DNA of 64,000 nucleotides from Rhabditoides inermis (taxonomy: Eukaryota; Nematoda; Chromadorea; Rhabditida; Rhabditidae), in NCBI GenBank assembly GCA_963966185.1, contig CAWZYM010000114.1:667501-731500 (forward strand), given 5' to 3'. Shown piece after piece: positions 11,891-23,289 of the stretch (positions within the stretch are counted from its first letter, which is position 1; the number at the start of each line of letters is the position of its first letter). Below the pieces are notes generated by a model. That model was not told the DNA's origin. It ran no database searches and saw only the letters and a list, made by a program, of their open reading frames with translations. The translations under genes and the position numbers were made by a program.

Positions 11891-14800
11891 ATGTCACTAA
11901 ACCACTGTATTCAATCCGGTGACAATGAGGACATCACAGCTGAGAGAATGAAGGCCACATTCGACACTAACAAGATGGCAGCAGAGATTCATGGTAACAA
12001 ACTTGCATGTGACTTTTATTTTTATGCAAAATACTTTTTAGGCGCGGAATTTCGCGATCGTCGACGGGAAATCACGGCAGATGTTCTGAAACGTCCGGAG
12101 TTGGTTAGTATTAACTGAAAAAAGTATGCAAAAAAAATTCAGGTAGACAAGCAAAGTCACACCTACCTATCTCGAGAAGAGAAAATCAGCGAGGCCTCCA
12201 GAAAGGTACTGTTTCGCGAAAACACTTTTATGGTCCCTCTTATCTTTCTATAGTCTAGCATGTTCACAATGTGCACAAGAAATACTATAACAATTTTTGT
12301 CTGCTGACTGAGTGTTACTCGAGATGCAGTAACCAGTAACGCACCAGGAAATGAGAGTGCATTGTCATTGAGACAATGAAGCAGCAAATATGTTTTATAG
12401 TCGGATTGGATCCTATATGCCATCCGTTACATTTCACATGTTGTGCAGTTTTGTGCAACACAACGTGTAGATCTTCAAATATCCAAAACGCTTTCATGAG
12501 TAGTAGGAATCGAACCTAGGGGCAGCTCGCAGCGATTGAGCTCTGGCGGCGCGCACTACCACTCCATAGATGCGATGGTTAGGAGATCAAAGAGAGAGAC
12601 CTCATCTAGCTCCACTCGCTTTACCAAACAAGAATTTCGCGTCTCTTGCAGACATCCGCACTGACCGAAGTGCTCACCGACATTGTCGATCCGTTCAAGG
12701 CAAAAGAGATCATGCACTACGTGAGGTGAGTGGAGTTCCTGAACAATATGACTTCCCTGTCCCGTTGTTTGTGAAAATGTTGTTTGTGTTCATTTCACTT
12801 TCTTTGTGTGATGCGAATATCAATTTCGTCCTGAAATTTTTATCGCTCTTTCAGCGTGGTGCAAGGCATCGACGGGCACCCGCTGATGCTTCAAGGAGCC
12901 ATGTTCCTGCCAGCACTCCAGGGACAGGCCAGCAAGCAGCAACGGAAAAAGTATGAGTCATTATGTTCTTCGTATCTCCGATCCTCAAAACTACTGTCGA
13001 AACGCGTCAAACATCCCAGCTTCCAGCGATTCCGACTAATGAAAGTAAACACTGTGTTCCTGAGGCGTTTCAAAGGGGAAATTTCGAAGAGACTGACCAT
13101 GTCCACAATCTTTAGGTGGCTCGGTCCGGCTCTACGCTTAGAGATGATCGGCACATACGCGCAGACCGAGCTGGGACACGGTGAGGACAACCATTTGGAA
13201 TGGGAATACGACACATCATGTTTAGGCACCAATCTGTCCAAGCTGGAGACGACAGCCACGTATGACAAGAAGACGCAGGAGTTTGTTCTGAACACACCCA
13301 CACCGACTGGAAGGAAGTGGTGAGTGGGGTGACATTTAAAACAATTATGCTAGAAAAACGGAGTCACAAAGATGCCGTGTTGATGAGAGGCATAACCGGT
13401 ACGCGTGAATACACTATGATCTTGGATAGGTGTGAGTGCGGTGGACAAGTTGAAAATCCAGGAGGATGTGAAGTGCACACCAGGTGGCCGGGCAACTTGG
13501 GCAAGTGCGCCAACCACGCTATCGTCGTGGCGCAGTTGTACATCGACGGGAAGTGCTACGGACCGCACAAGTGAGTTCAAGTGACTCCGCTGTGAAGTCC
13601 TTGGTCTACTCGTAGTTTGCGTCATCTCCTCGTTTCCAGCTTCTTCATGCAGCTGCGCTGTATCAAGACGCACGAGCCGCTGCCGGGTGAGTCTCACAAT
13701 TAGCCGAAAGACACGAGTACTGATCTCGCCGCTGTCACTAAATGTAGCACGCCGCCACATGGAAAGTGCAAAGACAGTAGACAGTGCACAGTGCATGCGT
13801 ATTTGCCGAGCTGAAAAACGCGTGAGTTTTCAGGCATTCACGTCGGAGACATTGGCTCGAAGATGGGCGCGAACACTATCGACAACGGCTTCCTCGCACT
13901 CGATCACGTCCGGATCCCGAGGGAGAACATGCTGTGTCGCCATGCGCAAGTCGCCGCGGACGGTGCCTACTCCAAGCCGCCGCACTCCAAACTCGGCTAC
14001 GGCGCCATGGTCTATGTGCGATCGCACATGGTGAGAGAAACAACAAAAAGAGTGAGCGACGGCCGCGTCGCGTGTCTAATGTCGGCGCGCTGCGGTCGCC
14101 GGGCGCATTGCCAACTCGCAGACGCGTTTCGACAACGTGACTTCAGATCGGCACCACCTCCACTCTGATGGCGTACGCGGCGACGATCGCTATTCGCTAC
14201 GCGTGTGTGAGGAGGCAGGGCGAGATGGAGAAGGGGTGAGACGATTCACGCCGATACGACCTTCCATCCGAATTCAGGGACGGCAAGGAAGTGCAGATCC
14301 TCGACTACCAGACCCAGCAACACAGGCTCTTCCCCCAACTCGCCCGCGCCTACGCCTTCCTATTCAGTGGAGACGAGGTGAAGCTGACATACAGGAATAC
14401 GGGGAACTAGTCTTCCATGTTCGCTCATAGTCGAATTGTAAACGGCACGCAACTCGATTTCATGGAATCCAGGTGCTGCGCATGTACCACAAGGTGATGC
14501 GGGACATCAAGAGCGGGCAGACCGAGACTCTCGCCGACCTACATGCTATCACATCGGGACTCAAGTCGGTGTGCTCATTCCAGGTAAATTACTAGTAGCT
14601 CTACAAATCTCTACTCCTTCCAACTTGCCATTCAACAACATCCACCATCCACCTACCTCCATATAGTCACAAGTCACAATACGAAGAAATTGACCACCAT
14701 TCACCATTCTCTCCTAGTCCGGCGAGTCGGTGGAGCAGTGTCGAATGGCGTGCGGCGGACACGGCTACTCGGCCGCCAGCCGACTGCCGGAGCTGTACGG

Positions 14801-15065
14801 TGTGTTGCTTGAAGCGTGTTGTTTGCTAGGACAAGTTTTCTGACTGTGAAATCTGACACTCTGATAAGACTTTTCTGACTGTGAAATTCGACACACCACA
14901 TTCCATTTTCCACAATCTTTAGAGTGACGAAGCTAACACTCTCTTCGCAACAAAAGAGCCGTTTCTAAAAAAAAAACTGACCTTAACTTCCCTCAGCAAT
15001 GACGATCGCCGGCTGCACGTATGAGGGCGAGAACATGGTGATGCTGCTGCAGCTCGCCAGGTGGG

Positions 15066-15121
<56 letters not shown>

Positions 15122-16641
15122 CACTAAAGACAACACATCCATTCAAGGATCCAGTCACTCACCCCCTTCAGATACCTGATGCGCACGGCAGTAGATGTCC
15201 GTAACGGCAAGCAGGCGGGCGCACTCACCGCCTACCTCGCGGCGCCCGGCGACCAGCACTCCATGATCGGGCGAGCTAGAGGTATGGTCTCCTCTTCTTT
15301 CCGCCTCTTCGGAAGCACTGCTAGCTACTGAAGGGAAAACGAGACATTCTGAATTGTTTCGAAAACAATACGGGAGTGTTCGAGGATTGGTCGCAATTCG
15401 CGTTGCAGACCGCAAGCACACGCATCTCCTCTCCGCTTTTGAGCACATCGCTCGCAAGATCACTCTTCGAACCGCCGACCGACTCGAGGAATTCAAGTGA
15501 GGCGTTGTTTTATGAAAAAGCGCAAGAGCAGTTTGTTAAATATTTCTGTGAGAATATTTTGCCAGTAAACGTCCGGTCTACTGTGATGCATTTTGCAGGA
15601 GGAAGGGCGACTCGGACGCTGACGCGTGGAACAAAAACGCAGTCGAAATGCAGAGGGTGAGCTTTCAGTCATATCCTATAGTGGCACGGACTACATGTGT
15701 TCGAATTTCGAGAGATCGTCTCTTTTCTTTCGTCAAAGTCGCTTCTGTCCATAGAAAATCTGTCCACAGAAGGCTAAATGCCGCGCACTGTATCGATCCT
15801 AAGTAGTTAGATCACTTTATCGATACTTCCAGTCATCACGCGCGCACACCCGCTTCTTCATCGCAAACGCCTTTGCTGAGCGGGTGAGTGTCCCATTTTA
15901 CACAAGTTAAAGGTCTAGGAAATCAAACGATACGTGGTTTCATCTACTGCGTCCGCGATTATTTGCTGTGAAATCATCAAATGCACAACATCCAAGTATG
16001 ACTTATCAGGTGAAGAACATTTCCGACGAAGGATGTCGCGCTGTGATGGATGACCTGCTTCGCCTCCACCTTCTATACGAGCTCATCGACCAGGCACACT
16101 ACCTGCTCGAGGTGAGAGGAAAGACACTCAAAAACATAACATTTCTAACGTCGACACCTTTGACGATGAATGATCGGACATGAGTGATATTGGAACCAAT
16201 GTGCCATAACTTGAGGACGGCTACATCTCCTCATCGCAGCTCGAGTGGATGAAGAACGAGATGTACGACACTCTGGCCAAGGTGGGTGGATGAATGAACC
16301 AGAATCAGTAATATTGGACAAGTCAAATTTCTTCAGCTGCGTCCGAACGCCGTGTCTCTGGTGGACTCTTTCGACTGGTCGGATACCGAGCTGCGCTCGA
16401 TGCTTGGAATTCGAGATGGACACGTGTACAAGCATCTCATCGACTGGGTGCAGGCCAGCGAGCTCAACAGAACCGATGTGAGTTGTCGTTCTTTTTAGAA
16501 TTCGTGACATCTATATGATCATCTGGTGTTTTGGTCTTGTTGTGTGATGAATAAGGCAGAAGATCAATTCAGGTGCTCCCCGGAATCCGCGACCATCTCC
16601 TACCAATGATGGAGCGCGCACGCGAGGCTAGCAAGCTCTGA
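11891..16641 (+). CDS. acox: Peroxisomal acyl-CoA oxidase, copy 2 (23 exons, 672 aa)
   Basis: Paralogue of the upstream gene with the same predicted reaction. Exons: 11891-11993, 12042-12103, 12143-12205, 12652-12725, 12855-12950, 13116-13180, 13226-13319, 13484-13570, 13640-13686, 13834-14030, 14147-14235, 14278-14377, 14473-14583, 14718-14799, 14997-15060, 15172-15281, 15409-15496, 15599-15656, 15833-15883, 16010-16111, 16216-16281, 16337-16477, 16573-16641 (2019 nt). The [17 protein letters not shown] and CTYEGEN motifs and the C-terminal SKL are conserved. Exon lengths match copy 1 except that two introns of copy 1 are absent (inside exons 13834-14030 and 14473-14583), and the segment before the DSDAD region is 12 nt longer in total. 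The acceptor before 16216 is a weak TTGAG. AATAAA lies at 16805. The paralogues could differ in chain-length preference; the sequence alone does not show this. Confidence 0.95.
12500..12570 (-). repeat. tRNA-like SINE relic in acox copy 2 intron 3
   Basis: The minus strand reads AGTGGTAGTGCGCGCC and then GGTTCGATTCC about 40 nt later, an A-box/B-box arrangement. The fold is poor, so it is taken as a SINE head. Confidence 0.5.
15069..15122. repeat. (CT)n tract next to a 5' splice site
   Basis: The CT run begins 8 nt after the donor of the exon 14997-15060. Confidence 0.9.
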
Positions 16642-17152
16642 GCACTACTACATACACTCCTTATTTGTACTGTTGTATTACTTGTATAGTACATTGTATG
16701 TGGGATTGCTATTGATTTTCAACCACACACAAGCTCTCTGACCGCTTGAACTCCTAACAGAGAGGCTGAGAGTGGAGTCTTGGTACGAGGATCTCGCCTG
16801 CAGGAATAAAATGACTGTCGTCGTGTGTATTAGATTACTTGGGAGTGTCGGTACAAAATACTCTAGAGTAACTGTAAAAAATAAACACACAATCCGAGAA
16901 AGTGAAATAATTTATGATAAATATAAAACTTTACAAAATACAACCATTATGCAATCACAGTCTCTCCATTCATCAAAACTCATCGCACCATCACAGAAGA
17001 ACCATACATACACCGTCTTTCTTAACCATTATCATACATAGAAGTACACACAGTCTACAGGGGTCTACTGGTCAGCCACTCAGGAAAAGGAGCACAACTG
17101 TTACACATCATTTGTTGCAGTGCCACTCTCACCTTCTCTCTCCTTCCCCCGC
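16642..17152. other. Convergent 3' intergenic region (acox copy 2 / TBCK)
   Basis: 3'-UTRs of two convergent genes, with AATAAA for acox copy 2 at 16805-16810. No other coding signal seen. Confidence 0.6.
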
Positions 17153-17531
17153 TCACTGCACGCTGATAATGTCCTGCACGTTGCGGATCGCCTCGAAGCC
17201 GCCGTCCAGCGCGCACACACCACACACCCCGGCCAGAACGAGCGACTCGCAGAACTGCAAGTGTCGGTACAAACAAAACACCGGTCATACCTCGCCTCTC
17301 GCTCAACTCTCCGAAACACCATGGAGCATGGTCTCGGTGCTCTTCAGACCTCATCAGATCTCATCAGACCGGACTTCATAACACCTCACCTCCTTGGCCA
17401 CCGCCATCTTGCCGCCGTCGAGCACGCAGATCGGGTGCGCATTGGCGGCGGCAGACTGAAAAGACCATCGGATCAAGCCCCTAGAGACAGTCAGCTCGAA
17501 ACGCTCTGCACAACTGTCTTCCAACACACCT

Positions 17532-17569
<38 letters not shown>

Positions 17570-18263
17570 GACCCACCCTGAACCCCGTCTGCAGCGTGCT
17601 CCACGTCTTGTCGGCCGTGTTCGGGTAGTTGATGCTGCCCGACACACAGCCGCGGTTAAATCTACACACCAAATTACCATACATCAGTACATATCACAGT
17701 CGATAAACTACTACAACATTCTTTTCAATCCCTTCTACGAGCGATGAGATAATGTTTTTTTCCAACAACAAGATCTTGACTACATGATGAGATGATGAGA
17801 TCAGAATCCGACTCACTCCGGCTGGGGTCTGAGATCGACGACAAGGACGGCCTGTCGTCGCACGCGCCACGCAAACTCCTCCCGCGAGAGCCGGGGACAC
17901 AGCCACTCCTGAAAGGAGAGCACACCGGTCATTATACACTCACAATCACGACCAGTCTAGTGACACTGTCTGAATGGAATCTGATTCGAACATCTCTTTC
18001 GCTACGCGTTGTAGGAACCCCACTCACACTCAGCTCTGAAAACAGTCTACCTACTATCTAATGTCAGCTAGTCATATTCAGATGGAATACGGATCGCGGC
18101 GTCGTCCTCTATTCATCTCTCCGCCGACCGACAACACAGATCAGTCCCCTCTCCTCCTCCCACCCACCCTCAGCTCCCGCCACGTCCTCTCGGTCATCGT
18201 GTGCCGCATGTGGCGAGGGGCCGAAGCGTCCACCAGCGACGGGTCTGGACAATTAGCTAGTAC

Positions 18264-18326
<63 letters not shown>

Positions 18327-21300
18327 CCGTATATCGTATAATAAATTAATGTTACGTATCATATGTTTCAATAGCCAGCCATAAAAACGAAAAGACGAAC
18401 AGACAATAATGAAGCTGTGGTTCTTTAATAATCCAACAACTCCACCCAACCCACCCTTCTCGCGGTCCTCCTTGTCGGCGCCCTTGGAGCGGTAGGCGCA
18501 GCTCGGAGGAACCTGCGACGGATCTCTCTCTCTCTCTCTCTCTCCTTCTCTCTATCCCTCCCTCCCCTCACCTGTTCATAGAACTTGTGCGACTCTGCCA
18601 GGATGGCTGATATCTGTAGGTCTGGCAGGTCGCTGAATAACAAGATAGCGTCGTTGAAGCCGCCCGACATCAGTCTGTAGCAGCGATATGTGAAAGTAGG
18701 ATATGCTCTAACAAGCAATAACAAATATGTTGCACACGATATTATACACTCCGGTAGACACATATCCAATAATTCTTCGTGTATTCGAACTATATATGAC
18801 AACACCTTAAAATAGTATTACGTGTAAGTGAGTAACATGTACATGTACATATGCACAAGCGATGTGTGCGTATATGTTTCATACCATTATATATTTTTTT
18901 CATACCATCACACCCGGACCAAACGCTATTCAATAAATCATCTCGCGTTTCCATTCCAAACATACGTTTCACATTCACGTCAAGAAAGATCGTAATAGTT
19001 TTAGCCAATACGAGTATATTACAACATTTTTAAACACAACAGATTCTCTGCTTACACCTCCCTCCTACTTTCAGTTCTCCCGACTCTTCATCTCTCTCCC
19101 TCTCCCCCACCTGCCCCTCATCTGCCGCAGCACAGCCAGTCCGACGAATAGTGGATAGCTGGCGTCGGCCTGCAGCAGCGCGTCCCACACCCACACCAGC
19201 TGCAACACGTCAACATGAGACAAGGATTTGCGAGAGCTCCCATCCCTTGCAGTTCAAACAGCTCTAACCGTTCGCCCCTCTTGTTTTGCGCGCTATCTGA
19301 ATCTGACTGCTGTCTGACAGAGCGCACTATCTGTCATTGACGCCATCCATCGAGCGGTAGCTAGAGTGTTCATCGACACACTCAAGCGCCTACATCTCTC
19401 ACAATCCCTTCCCCCACCTTTCCCAGTGGGAGCACGTGTGCGAAACAGGTGAGGAACCATGGTATGGCGAACAGCTCGGGGAGGAAGTCCATTGCATGCA
19501 GGCGGGAGAAGAGGGGCGCGTCGACGAAGGCCACCAGCTGGTAGAACACGGACAGGTACTCTGGAATGATGAGAATGGGTAAGAGATGAAGAGTTGGCGG
19601 AACACAGTCTTCGAGACAGGTACTCAGCGAACAAGGCGGATGGACAAGTGACAGGGGAGAGAGAGTTCGAATGAAGAATGATGACAGTAATTTGAAACGG
19701 AAAATAGCTTATTCTATGTGTATTTCTATATGTTATTTAAAAATATCCGTCCCTTCATCACTGCATCCATGCCGGATGTGTTTTATACGAACAAATTGAT
19801 TGACTGACAATCCCTCCAGTCTCCCCTCCCCGCACCCACCCTGAATCACCGCCGAGTTGTCCTGGAGGAAGAAGTTCCTCAGATAGCGGTCGACGAACGC
19901 CGACATACACGACAGAGCCACTGCTGCACAAAGAAACACACTCAATGGAGAAACGAGAATGGAGATGGGGGACAAGACAGAACACTACCTATTATAAATC
20001 CATCCACAACACCACGCAAGAACACGCCGTGAAACCTAATACGCACGACATAGCAATGTATGAGTTCGAACACAAACTTTCCATTAAGAAAACTCACTAA
20101 AAAGCTCTAGTAGCGGTCAGTCTCTTCGAAACTCCTTTCGAGACTAACTTGGAAAGACGACCAAACAAACTGGTCACACTCGAATCAGGCCAAGACGGTT
20201 GGAGTGCGACTCACGCATGTTATCAAAGTGTAGTACGAGGAAGGGGGCGGCGAGCGAGTCGCAGCCCTGCCAGTAGACGAGGTGCGGGTGCGCCGCCAGC
20301 CACGCCTGGAACGAGGAGGCCACACTCATACACTTACTGCACACTTCCCTAAAACACCTATACATAGATATAATGCACGGTCTAAAAAATGCACGGTCGT
20401 AGATCATTTACATTAGTGCGGCCACAGTATTTTTCCCTCCAACAACAATCAACAATATGCAAAATGCAATGCAAAGTGTGAAAACAGGAGGAAAGCACTC
20501 GCACCTGTACTGTTCCCTCCTTCCAACTCTTCAACTCCAGCCGTGCTTGTAATCGAACATTTCACACTCTTCCACCCCCAACTCGACAATATGATCAGAA
20601 CAATAAACCTTGATAGACATGTAGGAAATAGGTTTTAACCGAATATTGTGTGTATCTTCGAAGGTTCGCACACAATCGCCTGAGTCCATGAATTCTTGCA
20701 CAACACCATAATTGCATTACTCTTCATTACAATATACACTCATAAAATCGTACCGTAATCTAAATCAAACCCAATTATACAATAACTATTTTTCTAACCT
20801 CTAACTACTTTCTTTGTCCTCACCTATTCACACGTCAGTAGCTGTCAGTTATTCTTCTCACGCGCGTTCAGAAGATCCCACCTACCTTGAGCAGCCTCCG
20901 GAGCCGTGCGTGAGCCGCCGGTGACGTCATCAACTCCTCGTACTGGAAACACACACACACTTCAACCTTGTCGAGATGGTGTGTTATGCATTGTCACAGC
21001 AATGATCGAGTCGCTTCTGTACCGTGTTTGACAAAGCCGACAACTCGAAACAATTGAGCGAGAGGAAAAAAAATTGATGTTCCAAACGATGTTGATTGCA
21101 TAAAAGGTATAAATGCAGAAAACCTGCGCAGAAAACGTACCTGATGACACCTGGGTATATCCACATCGAGCTGTCGGTCACTGACATGCGGGGAGACAGT
21201 GTCCAGGCGTTGCCACTCCCATGTCAACGGGTGCTGAAATCACACTATAGACTATAGACTCTCACGATTCCGCGGTTCAATTTCCACGAATCAACAAACC

Positions 21301-23240
21301 TGTCTACAATTCACACCGCTAACAGATTGCAATGTCCGAATACAGATGCAGCCGCGCTCACCTAATCTCCCCCTCGCCAGCTCCTTCTCGTTGCAACTTG
21401 CAACGACGCCATGTCTACGCACCCAACACACGCATTCCCATTCCCATCTCCCCTTCTATCACTCACCCCTTCTTCTCCGAGCAGCAGCGCCTGCCAGACG
21501 CGCGCGCGCAGCAGCGGCGGCGTGTCCTCGCTCACCTGAACACACCTGTCATGTGGATCTGTCATGTGGATCTGTCACTTGGATCTGTCATGTGGATCTG
21601 TCATCTGGATCTGTCATCTGGATCTGTCACTTGGATCTGTCATCTGGATCTGTCACTTGGATCTATCTGTCATAAGGAATCGACTTTGCATCTCTCTTTC
21701 GATTAGATAGACATCGAAAATGCTCACGAGACATTCTAAGATTCAATTAGTATGGGGATCAAAAATGCGCCAAGAGTATTCCACCTTCACCGAAAAAAAT
21801 TACAACTGGCGCAAGCAGCAAAAAAACATGTCTGGTAAAGCCGGGGGCGCGGCTCAGTGGATAGAGCGTTCGTCTCTCAATATCATGGTCGCTGGTTCGA
21901 TCCCCCTCGGAGTCAACCATTCTTGTTAAATTCACCTAGCCCCTGTGATGTGGCAAACCACTCTCATGGTAGCCAGAAGGCGTCACAGCACTATCTACGG
22001 AGTCAAGAACGGAATTCAAGACGTCCGACGCCACCCACTAGCCTGGACCGTCCTACTAGGAAACTAGAATCTGGCCCCCGTCCTAGTAGGAGACTAGAAT
22101 GGATTTTGGAAACTAGGCGACTAGCTAGTCGACTATATAGGACAGCTGCTTGTTTCGCCTACATAGTTGACTAGATAGTCGACTATGTAGGAAGAAAACA
22201 TGATTGTATTATCTTTATCAAATCAATATAAATGTCATCAAAGGAGTGCGCATGCTGTTGCGCTTTAGTTTTTGAGTATTCACGCATGTTCTTGATCAAA
22301 AAACCGAGTCATGAAAGTGCTAAACGCATATTTCTTGCTGCGGGATTGTGTTCTCAAAAGAGACGTTCCCGCCGTGGTGCCCGGATAGCGCAGTGGTAAG
22401 AGTGCAGAGTAGTAAACATGTGATAAATGGTAGATCTTAAGTTCAAATCTTGTCGTGGCCAAGCTATTGTACTGCTGATGATAATACTTTTGTACAATTG
22501 TATTCTTATTTTTGAACAAAATTACGTCATTTTAAAACTGTTTTGAAAATTGGAAGAAAAAAAAACTTCTCCTACATAGTCGCCTAGTTCCCTCCTATAT
22601 AGTCGCCTAGTTCCCTCCTATATAGTCGCCTAGAATCTCTCCTACATAGTGCACTACGGTTATTCGTATAGGTGCCTAGTTCAAAGATTTTAGTCGCCTA
22701 TATAGGACAGATTCTAGGCCGCCTAGTAGTGGGGGTTCAGCCGAGCAACCCAACTCCCTCTGCTGACGTTGTCGTAATCCAAGAACCCCCATCTTGTTCT
22801 CGACTAGGAGGACCCCGGATTCAACCGACTAAACAAAAAAAAAGTCTTGCCTTCCACTGTGACCAATACGTTTCACGGATCACAAATATACGCACAATTT
22901 TTATTTACGTTAATGACTTTAGTCCTCTCTTGAAAAAAGTATAAACAACTCACATAATCGTTGAAAACCATAAAACACACAACTTTCCAATTCGTTTGGT
23001 ACTTTCGCTAGCGATAAAATATGACAAACTCCTTATAGCTTCTCAGCCACACACCTATCGAAACACCTGCGTTTAGAAATATAAAACACTTGAACATTAT
23101 CGTTGAAAACATGAAACCACCGCTGCATTCTTTTTTTCGAAACCCGGATTTCCACACACCCACCGCCTTGCTCAGCGCGCTCCTGTCACAGCCAGTGAGG
23201 AGGTGGCGGACGGCGCGGACACGATAAGCCTGCGAGGACC

Positions 23241-23289
<49 letters not shown>

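Noticed and set aside
12891..13301. 136-codon minus-strand frame across acox copy 2
   Set aside because: Antisense to exons with clear oxidase motifs.
21547..21674. CRISPR-like array
   Set aside because: Units are 13 bp in direct tandem without spacers; a minisatellite in a eukaryotic intron.
21849..21925. Possible genuine tRNA genes at this and about nine other tRNA-like sites (1945, 7238, 12500, 22378, 34911, 35255, 35938, 44675, 60140)
   Set aside because: A and B boxes are present, but acceptor or anticodon stems do not pair properly, and two sites belong to a repeated 360-bp element, so SINE heads are the better reading.
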